DNA of 5,694 nucleotides from Phycisphaerales bacterium (GTDB lineage Bacteria > Planctomycetota > Phycisphaerae > Phycisphaerales > UBA1924): the NCBI GenBank assembly GCA_016763115.1, contig JAESUL010000319.1, positions 1-5,694 on the forward strand, given 5' to 3'. The translations under genes were made by a program, and so were the position numbers. A model generated the notes under the pieces. The model was not told where the DNA came from and did no database searches. It saw nothing but the letters and a program-made list of their open reading frames with translations. The first letter of the stretch is position 1. Every line of letters starts with the position of its first letter. Positions 1-5,694 of this stretch are shown here, piece by piece.

Positions 1-61
1 TGCCATCTTTACCGATGCTCAACCATCCAAACCGCCCCCACATACCCTACAGTCGTGGACC

Positions 62-1477
62 ATGATCGACCTGAAAGCATTGCGTAAAAACCCCGAGCGA
101 TTCATCACCGGCGCCGAGCAAAAAGGCGTCGATGTCGATATCCCCAGGCTCGTCGAACTCGACGCCCAGATCCGCGCCCTCAAAGCCGAGCAAGAATCAC
201 TTAGAGCCGAGCAAAAGGCACTCTCCAAAAAAAGCGGTTTCTTCATCGGGGATCTTATGAAGAAAATAAACAACCCTACATGCCCAGAGAGTAGAAAGGC
301 GGAATACCAAGCCGAGGTCAAAGAGATCAAATCCGCCCCGGCCGCCCTCAAAGCCCAGATCCAGCAACTCGACGAGCAAATCGCCACCATCGAGCCCGAA
401 GTCACGACGATCCACCTGGGCATCCCCCAGCCCGCCGACGCAGATGTCCCGGTCGGCAAATCCGCCGACGACAACATCGAGCGGAGCACCTGGGCACCGG
501 ATTGGTGGGACAAGAACAAATCATTCCAAGCCAACAAGGGCTTCAAGCCCCGCACGCACATCGAACTCTGCGCCATGCACAACCTCGTCGATTATCCGCG
601 AGGCGTCAAAATCGCCGGCTCACGCAGCTACATCCTCACCGGCGACGGCATGCGCCTGCACCAAGCCATCCTCCGCTACGCACTCGACACCATGGTCAAC
701 CAAAACGGTTTCAAGCCCATGAGCGTCCCCGTGCTTGTCCGCGAAGAAGCCATGATCGGGACTGCCTTTTTTCCGGGCGGCAAAGACCAAGCCTACGAAG
801 TCAACGAAACAGCACGCGGCGGCGGGCACGACATGTACCTCACCGGCACCGGCGAGGTCGGGCTCATGGGTATCCATCAGGATGAAATCCTCGACGAAGC
901 AGACCTCCCGCTGAAAATGGTCACCGTCTCGACCTGCTTTCGGCGTGAAGCCGGCGCAGCGGGCAAGGACACCGCCGGGTTGTATCGCATCCACCAGTTC
1001 GACAAGGTCGAGCAGGTCATCATCGATGTCGCCGACGAAGCAACCTCACGCAAACACCACCAAACGATGATGGGATTCGTGCAATCGCTCCTACAAACAC
1101 TCCAACTCCCCCACCGCTTGCTGCAATGCTGCACCGGCGATCTGGGCACGAAGAACGCCGACATGATCGACATCGAATGCTGGATGCCCGGTCGCGGCGA
1201 CGAAGACGATTCCGGCACCCCCACCGGCGACTACGGCGAGACCCATTCCGCATCGCGTTTGTACGATTACCAGTGCCGACGACTCAACATGCGCTACCGC
1301 CAAGGCGGCGACGCGGGCAAGGGCCCAACGACGATCTGCCACTCACTCAACAACACGGTCGCCGCAAGCCCCCGCATATTGATTCCGCTCTTGGAGATGC
1401 ACCAAAACGCCGACGGCTCGATCAATATCCCGGTGCCATTGCAGCCGTACATGAACGGGCAGGAGAAAATATCATGA
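62..1477 (+). CDS. serS: Seryl-tRNA synthetase (class II)
   Basis: Cytoplasmic class II aminoacyl-tRNA synthetase that charges tRNA-Ser (and tRNA-Sec where present) with serine using ATP. The 471-residue product is a little longer than the usual 420-430. Residues 1 to about 112 form the Lys/Glu/Ala-rich N-terminal coiled-coil arm that grips the long variable arm of tRNA-Ser. The catalytic core follows: motif 1 around 216-226 (GFKPMSVPVLV), the serine-binding TxE motif at T263-G264-E265, motif 2 at 293-317 (FRREAGAAGKDT then HQFDKVE, with R294 and E296), and motif 3 at about 429-444 with R438. Motif 3 reads LNNTVAASPRILIPLLE and lacks the usual glycines. An acidic Gly/Asp-rich loop (378-392) is longer than in the textbook enzymes. 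ATG at 62 is chosen because MIDLKALRKNPE is the standard N-terminus. No good Shine-Dalgarno precedes it. The stop overlaps the next start (ATGA). Confidence 0.97.
   Translation: MIDLKALRKNPERFITGAEQKGVDVDIPRLVELDAQIRALKAEQESLRAEQKALSKKSGFFIGDLMKKINNPTCPESRKAEYQAEVKEIKSAPAALKAQIQQLDEQIATIEPEVTTIHLGIPQPADADVPVGKSADDNIERSTWAPDWWDKNKSFQANKGFKPRTHIELCAMHNLVDYPRGVKIAGSRSYILTGDGMRLHQAILRYALDTMVNQNGFKPMSVPVLVREEAMIGTAFFPGGKDQAYEVNETARGGGHDMYLTGTGEVGLMGIHQDEILDEADLPLKMVTVSTCFRREAGAAGKDTAGLYRIHQFDKVEQVIIDVADEATSRKHHQTMMGFVQSLLQTLQLPHRLLQCCTGDLGTKNADMIDIECWMPGRGDEDDSGTPTGDYGETHSASRLYDYQCRRLNMRYRQGGDAGKGPTTICHSLNNTVAASPRILIPLLEMHQNADGSINIPVPLQPYMNGQEKIS
1461..1465 (+). promoter_or_regulatory. Ribosome binding site of the Mrr-like gene, inside the serS end
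   Basis: AGGAG lies 8 bases before the ATG at 1474 and within the codons for the last SerRS residues (NGQEKIS). It fixes the start of the restriction gene, because the open frame itself runs much further upstream through serS. Together with the ATGA overlap it points to coupled translation with serS. Confidence 0.75.
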
Positions 1478-2502
1478 CAAACACACCAAAGACATGGATG
1501 ATTCGCTCTCCAAGAGGGACATTCGCCGAGGACTGGGAAGAAATCGGGATCGTTGCCATTGGATATGGCGGCATAGGCGGAGACATGAGCTCGTTCCATG
1601 ATTGGAAAAAGGCCGTTGACCACTTCGTTCATACAACAACCGGACAACGCTGGAGTAAAAACCAACTATGGCAAGTCGCTCGTTTTAGTACAGAGCCGAG
1701 AGAAAACGATCGTGTCATCACTTACGACACTGGACGCAGAGAGTATCTCTACGGCCTTCTCGGCAACTACAGATTTGAAGCTGATTCCAAGAACAATCAA
1801 CCGCATATCCGCGAAGTAAAATGGCAAGGACGAATTTCTCGCGACGATCTTTCCAAGAAAGCAAAGAATGGATTAGGTGCAACACTGACCATTTTTACGG
1901 CAAGAAAAGATGTTGCTGATGAGATTCACAGACTAATCACCGGCGAATCGCCTGCAGAACCTGAAACCAGCCTGGCAGACAACGACAGTGTCCAACTCGA
2001 TAGGGAGGACAGTTCTCTTATTCTGAGCAATGGTGACTTTGACGAACTCAATGACATCGCGACTGAACAAATCAAAGACCGAGTAATGTGTCTGGATGAT
2101 TCAGAAATGGAACATCTTGTCGCAGGGCTGCTCCGCGCAATGGGCTACAAAACTCGGGTGAGTCCGGTGGGTAGTGATCGCGGCCGAGATGTCATCGCCT
2201 CACCTGATGGTCTAGGATTTGAGCACCCCAGAATTGTCGTTGAGGTCAAACACCGCAGGAATGCAATCAGCGCCCCAGACATTCGTAGTCTATCCGGAGC
2301 ACTCACACCTACAGACCGCGGGCTCTTTGTCAGCACAGGCGGATTTACAAAGGATGCACGCTATGAGGCCGATCGTGCTAATCCGCCGATTACACTTCTT
2401 GATAGCGATGAACTCGTCCAGCTACTCACCGCCAACTATGAAAACACAGACCCTCAAACCAAAGCACTTGTTCATCTCAAACCGCTCTACTGGCCCGCAT
2501 AA
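1474..2502 (+). CDS. Mrr-type restriction endonuclease with N-terminal EVE/PUA-like domain
   Basis: The 342-residue product is a predicted DNA endonuclease of the Mrr_cat superfamily, resembling the COG4127 type. Residues 1 to about 155 (TWMIRSPRG, then GIVAIGY, then DRVITYDTGRREYLYGLLG) have the look of the EVE/PUA-like fold found in readers of modified bases. Residues 156-205 are an acidic, probably flexible linker. Residues 206-320 are the nuclease: a helix with E212 and GLLRAMGY, then GSDRGRDV with D239, then E257-V258-K259. This gives the D...ExK metal-binding site of the PD-(D/E)xK fold, and it is followed by the typical FVSTGGFTKDA strand-turn. All key residues are present, so it looks active. 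No methyltransferase or specificity subunit lies nearby, which favours a type IV, modification-dependent enzyme. The start at 1474 rests on AGGAG at 1461 and the overlap with the serS stop. GC content is well below that of its neighbours, suggesting horizontal transfer. The family is fairly sure; the specificity is inference. Confidence 0.88.
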   Translation: MTNTPKTWMIRSPRGTFAEDWEEIGIVAIGYGGIGGDMSSFHDWKKAVDHFVHTTTGQRWSKNQLWQVARFSTEPRENDRVITYDTGRREYLYGLLGNYRFEADSKNNQPHIREVKWQGRISRDDLSKKAKNGLGATLTIFTARKDVADEIHRLITGESPAEPETSLADNDSVQLDREDSSLILSNGDFDELNDIATEQIKDRVMCLDDSEMEHLVAGLLRAMGYKTRVSPVGSDRGRDVIASPDGLGFEHPRIVVEVKHRRNAISAPDIRSLSGALTPTDRGLFVSTGGFTKDARYEADRANPPITLLDSDELVQLLTANYENTDPQTKALVHLKPLYWPA

Positions 2503-2564
2503 TTTTTTCGGTGTAAATCTGTAAAATGCTCAACACCCCACTCGCCGGGCGGGTATTGTTTGGT
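2503..2564. other. AT-rich spacer between the Mrr-like gene and ogt
   Basis: This short gap begins with a T-run (TTTTTT at about 2503-2508) and holds TAAAAT at 2522-2527, which resembles a -10 box. I could not find a matching -35 box at 16-18 bases, nor a hairpin before the T-run, so neither a promoter nor a terminator is claimed. If TAAAAT is a real -10 box, transcription would start near 2534, which fits the ogt start chosen at 2565. Confidence 0.3.
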
Positions 2565-3092
2565 ATGCCAACCCTTATCTCCAAACTCATCCAGACCCCG
2601 CTGTGCTCCATGCGTGCCGCGGCCTCCGATCGTGGTATCTGCCTGCTCGAAATGGGTTCGCCGGACCGAAATCAACGCGAACAAGCCGAACTCGAAGCCG
2701 CGTTCGGGACGAAGATGACGACCGGCGACCATCCACTGCTCGATCAACTCGAATCCGAACTCGGTGCGTTTTTCGCCGGCGAGTTGACCGACTTTGCGGT
2801 GCCGCTCGATACGCCGGGCACCAACTGGCAACAACGCGTCTGGAAAGCACTCTGCGAAATCCCCTTCGGTGAAACGATCAGCTACGGGCAACTCGCCGAT
2901 CGGCTCGACAACCCCGGCGGGTCGCGGGCCGTCGGGCTCGCCAACGGCAAGAACCGTGTCAGCATCGTCATCCCATGCCACCGTGTGATCGCTGCCGACG
3001 GCACCCTGCACGGGTACGGCGGCGGGCTGGACCGCAAACGCTGGCTGCTCGATCATGAGGCATTGCACAGCGGCGCAGGATTGTTCGGCTGA
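2565..3092 (+). CDS. ogt: Methylated-DNA--[protein]-cysteine S-methyltransferase (Ogt/MGMT)
   Basis: Suicide DNA-repair protein that moves the alkyl group from O6-alkylguanine (and O4-alkylthymine) in DNA onto its own cysteine. The product is 175 residues from this start, a normal length for the stand-alone Ogt type; there is no Ada-type N-terminal zinc domain. Residues 1 to about 80 are the N-terminal ribonuclease-like domain (TPLCSMRAAASDRGICLLE). From about 88 comes the DNA-binding domain: WQQRVWKALCEIPFGETISYG, the helix SRAVGLANGKN with the Arg finger R121, and the active site PCHRV with nucleophile C138, followed by the GYGGGLDRKRWLLDHE end. An in-frame ATG at 2526 would add 13 residues (MLNTPLAGRVLFG) that do not resemble the family and have no Shine-Dalgarno, so 2565 is preferred, though weakly. 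The gene lies 62 bases after the Mrr-like gene and could share its transcript. Confidence 0.93.
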   Translation: MPTLISKLIQTPLCSMRAAASDRGICLLEMGSPDRNQREQAELEAAFGTKMTTGDHPLLDQLESELGAFFAGELTDFAVPLDTPGTNWQQRVWKALCEIPFGETISYGQLADRLDNPGGSRAVGLANGKNRVSIVIPCHRVIAADGTLHGYGGGLDRKRWLLDHEALHSGAGLFG

Positions 3093-3107
3093 TTACATTC
3101 ATCAGCC
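3087..3107. terminator. Possible terminator hairpin between convergent genes
   Basis: GGCTGAT at 3087-3093 and ATCAGCC at 3101-3107 form a perfect 7-base-pair stem with a 7-base loop. The ogt stop codon TGA (3090-3092) lies in the left arm. On the plus strand a T-rich stretch (CTCTATTTTGTTTCT, 3115-3129 and on) follows only after a gap of several bases, so it is not a textbook intrinsic terminator. Its place between convergent ogt and the pseudouridine synthase gene makes a terminator role plausible. Confidence 0.4.
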
Positions 3108-3129
3108 CCATCCTACTCTATTTTGTTTC

Positions 3130-4278
3130 TCAGAGCCCGAATCGTTCCAGCGGGATGGTGCCGTTGATTTCTATGGCTTCGGGTTCGCCCCTCGACCGCA
3201 GTTCCTCGATCAACGCCAACAACTCTTTCCGAGGCGGCGCAATGAACTCCATCGGCTCCTCGGTGATCGGATGCACAAACCCCAGCAGCCCGGCGTGGAG
3301 TGATTGACGATCAATCACGACCTTGCCTTGCGCGTCGATGAACGATCGCCCGCCGTACATGTCGTCGCCCACGATCGGATGCCCAAGATGGGACATATGC
3401 ACGCGGATCTGGTGCGTGCGCCCGGTTTTGAGTTCGAGTTCGATCAGCGAATAGCCGGCCTTCCCAATCGTGTACCGCTCACGCACCCGGCACACCGTAA
3501 TACTCGCCTTGCCAAGTTCATCGTGGCGCACGACGCGTTTTTCACGCATCCCCTTGGCCTTGGACTGGTGCGGGCCCAGCGGCAACTCGATCGTCTGCGT
3601 ATCAACACCCACACGACCATGCACCACCGCCAGGTACCGCTTGTCAACCTTGCGCTGCTCGAACTGCTGCCCCATTTTCCAGTGCGCTTGATCCGTCTTG
3701 GCAAAGATGATGCACCCGGAGGTATTGCGATCAAGCCGATGAACCACGCCCGGACGGGCGAACTCTTGCCCGACGGTGGACAACTCGCCCGAACTGCGAT
3801 TGGCAAAGTGGAACGCGAGCGCGTTAATCATGGTGCCTCGGTTTTCTGATCGCGCCGGATGCACAATAATGTCGGGCGATTTGTTGAGCACGATGATGTG
3901 CTCGTCCTCGTGCAGCACGACCAACGCGATGTCCTCGGGTTCAATCTCGCCCGACGCCGGCTTAGGAATTGCCAGCGTGATGCGGTCCTTGAGCCGAAGC
4001 TTGGTCGATGCCTTGGCGGGCTTGTCGTTGACAAACGCCTGACCCGAATCAATCAGTTTCTGCAACTGGCTTCGGCTCATATGCGTCACCCGCGAGGTGA
4101 GGTATTTATCAAGCCTTGTGTTGTGATCGCGGAGCATCTCGAAATGCACACGAACCACAAACGAGTCATCGCCACGCTCTCTGGCTTGTTCGTAGGCAGC
4201 GAACACCGCATCGGGATCAACCTTGCCGCCGGGCGACAGCACGCTGCCGCCCTCGGGGTGGTCCGATTGCTCGGTCAC
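3130..4278 (-). CDS. RluA/RluD-family 23S rRNA pseudouridine synthase with S4 domain
   Basis: Isomerises specific uridines to pseudouridine in RNA. The S4-plus-catalytic layout is that of RluC/RluD, which act on large-subunit rRNA (RluD modifies helix 69 at 1911/1915/1917 in E. coli numbering). In the 382-residue product, 1 to about 50 is an acidic, poorly conserved extension. Residues 55-105 are the S4 RNA-binding domain (RLDKYLTSR ... SRSQLQKLIDSG ... VNDKPAKAS). Residues 115-350 are the catalytic domain, with HRLDRNTSG carrying the catalytic D183, KRYLAVVHG with Y215, GRTHQIRVHMSHLGHPI at 286-302, and LHAG at 327-330. The start is GTG at 4278, overlapping the TGA of the upstream gene by four bases (GTGA); no Shine-Dalgarno is visible, as expected if translation is coupled. 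Which member of the family this is, and so which uridines it modifies, cannot be settled from sequence reading alone. Confidence 0.94.
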   Translation of the reverse strand: MTEQSDHPEGGSVLSPGGKVDPDAVFAAYEQARERGDDSFVVRVHFEMLRDHNTRLDKYLTSRVTHMSRSQLQKLIDSGQAFVNDKPAKASTKLRLKDRITLAIPKPASGEIEPEDIALVVLHEDEHIIVLNKSPDIIVHPARSENRGTMINALAFHFANRSSGELSTVGQEFARPGVVHRLDRNTSGCIIFAKTDQAHWKMGQQFEQRKVDKRYLAVVHGRVGVDTQTIELPLGPHQSKAKGMREKRVVRHDELGKASITVCRVRERYTIGKAGYSLIELELKTGRTHQIRVHMSHLGHPIVGDDMYGGRSFIDAQGKVVIDRQSLHAGLLGFVHPITEEPMEFIAPPRKELLALIEELRSRGEPEAIEINGTIPLERFGL

Positions 4279-5210
4279 GGCGTGGCGGCGGGTTCTGGAT
4301 CGGTTTCTGGATCTGCCGCGGGCTCGTCTTCAGGCTCGGCTTGCGGAGTTGTTTCAGGAATCGCTTCTGGAGTCGCCTCTGGCTGGGTTTCGATCTCGGG
4401 CGATTCATCGACCGGGGTGTCGATCACCTGCGGGTCCGATTCAATCGTCGGCAGCGAAGAGTTCATGATCTGATCAATAATGTCCTGCGAGATCCGCTCT
4501 TCACCGGGCAAGCCGACAAGCTGGTCGTCGCTGGGCAACGCGGGCACATCGTTGAGGGAACCCGTGCCCTCGGCGCGCTGCTCGGCAAACGAAGCCAGAA
4601 TCGGGTACCCATTGTCGCTCGCGATCTTGGCCGCACCGGTGTACAACAACTTGGCACCGTCGAAGTCACGCTTGCTTTCTTTGACGACCGCCATGCGGAT
4701 GCGCGCCTGGATCGCCAAGATGGCTTTGGAATCTTTGCCCGCCGTCAGGTCGATGACCTGCTGGGCGAGCTGCCCGGCTTGGTCGAGGTACGCCGTCCGC
4801 TGGGTCTCGTCGAGCATCTCGTTCTCGTCGCGGGGCAACCCGGTGAGCGGGTCAAGATCGGCGCCCGGTTCGATGCCGCTGACGAAGGCACGCAAGAAAA
4901 TATCGGTGGTCTGCAAGAGCGCGAGTTCAGGCACCGCACGCACGCCCTTGTATTCGTTGGCGAGTGTCTTGAGTGATGCCGGCGATGGGTTATCGCCCGC
5001 ACGCACCGCTTCAAGATTGCTGAACGCGCTATTGATCTTCTCGATCTTCTTTTTCTGCATCCATTGCATCCCGGCGTAGGTCAACGCCGCGATGGCCAGC
5101 ACCATCAGTACCGGCGAACTCCACTTATTGAGAAAATCGACAAACTCCTGATTGACCCGCGATTCGTTGAGCCCCTCGCCCTGGCTGATTTCTGTCTGAC
5201 GATCGTCCAT
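4275..5210 (-). CDS. Single-pass membrane protein with helical (TPR-like) domain and Pro/Glu-rich tail
   Basis: No assigned function. The 311-residue product starts with a short acidic cytoplasm-type segment (MDDRQTEISQGEG), then NQEFVDFLNKW and one hydrophobic segment at about 33-51 (PVLMVLAIAALTYAG), followed by the basic MQKKKIEK. Residues 60 to about 220 are soluble and helical (VPELALLQTTDIFLRA, YLDQAGQLAQQVIDL, AILAIQARIRMAVVKESKRDFDGAKLLYTGAAK), which recalls the YfgM/TPR_21 class of anchored tetratricopeptide proteins; that match is tentative. Residues 256-311 form a tail with no Lys or Arg, built from Pro-Glu-Thr-Ala words such as PEATPEAIPETTP. ATG at 5210 is chosen because GGAGAG lies 9 bases upstream; the longer frame to 5240 would begin with TTG and has no Shine-Dalgarno. 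The stop overlaps the GTG of the pseudouridine synthase gene, so the two are probably co-translated. Confidence 0.8.
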   Translation of the reverse strand: MDDRQTEISQGEGLNESRVNQEFVDFLNKWSSPVLMVLAIAALTYAGMQWMQKKKIEKINSAFSNLEAVRAGDNPSPASLKTLANEYKGVRAVPELALLQTTDIFLRAFVSGIEPGADLDPLTGLPRDENEMLDETQRTAYLDQAGQLAQQVIDLTAGKDSKAILAIQARIRMAVVKESKRDFDGAKLLYTGAAKIASDNGYPILASFAEQRAEGTGSLNDVPALPSDDQLVGLPGEERISQDIIDQIMNSSLPTIESDPQVIDTPVDESPEIETQPEATPEAIPETTPQAEPEDEPAADPETDPEPAATP

Positions 5211-5219
5211 AGTTGGGAA

Positions 5220-5225
5220 CTCTCC
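5220..5225 (-). promoter_or_regulatory. Ribosome binding site of the membrane-protein gene
   Basis: GGAGAG on the minus strand lies 9 bases before the ATG at 5210. It decides the start over the TTG at 5240, which lies upstream of this site. Confidence 0.65.
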
Positions 5226-5311
5226 AAATGCGTGATTCAATCCCCGCCCAGATCAATGCTTACCAGTTTACGCGAGGGGGCATGATCGTAGCAGACCCAG
5301 AGCCAAAAGGC

Positions 5312-5694
5312 TCAATCCGCCCAGAACCGCCACGGGCGACGATCGCCAAGAACCGCAGGCGGAACCAGCACATCACGCACCCCAGAAACCAAGTCCCCCA
5401 GCCCCGAACCATCCAACGAAGAGGTCCGGATGCCCTCCAATCCAGCATCCCCACCCCGATCCGCCCGTGTCCGCACCACCACGATCGGCGTGGTCGGCGA
5501 AATCGCCTCTGCAAGCCGAGCATCCATGCCAACTCCAGCAATACCTCGCTCTTGCTCGCCCGCATCAACGCAATGCACCACCAGATCGGCCCGCCGAACC
5601 ATCTCCGCTGCGATCATCACCGCGTCGTCATCGTCCACCGCGTCATCCATCCCGGGCGTATCGACCCACCGCACCACCAGCCCGCCCAGATCAA
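5312..5694 (-). CDS. GTPase, C-terminal part (5' end beyond the window); MnmE/Era-like G domain
   Basis: This is the 3' part of a P-loop GTPase gene that runs off the window, so the G1 and G2 motifs are not seen. The visible frame reads back to the very edge (GAT CTG GGC GGG CTG before VVRWVDTPGMDD). The GTG at 5675-5677 is therefore just a valine codon and not the start. G3 is DTPG (5651-5662). ADLVVHCVDAGEQERG follows, as in the TrmE-Era-EngA superfamily. G4 is TRAD (5459-5470), with Arg where NKxD/TKxD is usual. G5 is TSSLDGSGL (about 5408-5425). The protein ends soon after one more helix with RRPWRFWAD. There is no Era-type KH domain and no C-terminal CxGK motif of true MnmE. It may be a shortened or divergent MnmE-like GTPase; the subfamily is uncertain. 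A gap of about 100 bases separates it from the next gene on the same strand. Confidence 0.8.
   Translation of the reverse strand, partial: DLGGLVVRWVDTPGMDDAVDDDDAVMIAAEMVRRADLVVHCVDAGEQERGIAGVGMDARLAEAISPTTPIVVVRTRADRGGDAGLEGIRTSSLDGSGLGDLVSGVRDVLVPPAVLGDRRPWRFWAD

Noticed and set aside
1..61. Promoter or leader for serS
   Set aside because: No convincing -35/-10 pair, T-box leader or Shine-Dalgarno is seen in the 61 bases available; most of the upstream region lies outside the window.
236..300. Locally AT-richer stretch in the serS coiled-coil arm, considered as a small insertion
   Set aside because: The frame is intact and it encodes the naturally variable tip of the helical arm (about residues 59-80), so length and composition changes there are ordinary.
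19..582. Minus-strand open frame opposite the start of serS
   Set aside because: Low-complexity Ser/Ala translation without recognisable motifs, lying opposite a well-supported serS coding region.
1126..1473. Open frame extending the Mrr-like gene 116 codons upstream, inside serS
   Set aside because: The upstream part is Arg/His/Pro-rich out-of-frame serS translation without family resemblance. The start at 1474 has a good Shine-Dalgarno, and the encoded N-terminus fits the family.
2522..2527. TAAAAT as a -10 promoter box for ogt
   Set aside because: No -35-like hexamer is found at suitable spacing, and AT-rich spacers produce such hexamers by chance.
3859..4976. Long plus-strand open frames (3859-4473 and 4116-4976) opposite the pseudouridine synthase and membrane-protein genes
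   Set aside because: They are antisense shadows in GC-rich DNA, with His/Arg-rich or Ser/Gly-repeat compositions. The minus-strand genes have clear domains, a Shine-Dalgarno and coupled overlaps.
5300..5313. GAGCC-AAAA-GGCTC inverted repeat at the GTPase stop
   Set aside because: Only a 5-base-pair stem with a 4-base loop and no T-run after it on either strand; too weak to call a terminator.

Overview
The window is a stretch of bacterial chromosome with five protein genes: two and a half housekeeping-type genes, one restriction-type gene and one membrane protein of unknown role. The core genes are GC-rich (about 62-65% in two 60-base lines I counted by hand). The wording of the seryl-tRNA synthetase, the short GTPase end, and the general gene style suggest a planctomycete, perhaps of the Phycisphaerae. 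That placement comes from remembered family style and not from a database search, so treat it as a guess.

Plus strand, 62-3092: serS (seryl-tRNA synthetase) comes first. Its TGA stop overlaps, in an ATGA, the ATG of a Mrr-type restriction endonuclease gene (1474-2502). That gene has its own good Shine-Dalgarno (AGGAG) inside the last serS codons. It is clearly poorer in GC (40-43% in two hand-counted lines) than its neighbours and looks like a later arrival riding on serS expression. After an AT-rich gap of about 60 bases comes a methylated-DNA:protein-cysteine methyltransferase (Ogt/MGMT type), which repairs O6-alkylguanine. It ends in a small perfect inverted repeat that contains its stop codon.

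Minus strand, 5694-3130, convergent with the above: the 3' part of a GTPase gene (cut by the window edge), then a gap of about 100 bases, then a single-pass membrane protein with a predicted soluble helical domain and a Pro/Glu/Thr tail. Its stop overlaps, in a GTGA, the GTG start of an RluD-type 23S rRNA pseudouridine synthase with an S4 domain. These last two are probably translated as a coupled pair.

How they fit together: SerRS, the pseudouridine synthase and perhaps the GTPase serve translation. Ogt and the Mrr-like protein both deal with modified DNA bases, one by repair and the other probably by cutting foreign modified DNA. The least ordinary element is the solitary Mrr-like gene, with an apparent base-reading N-terminal domain, translationally coupled to serS. 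No tRNA, rRNA, CRISPR array, insertion sequence or phage gene was seen.
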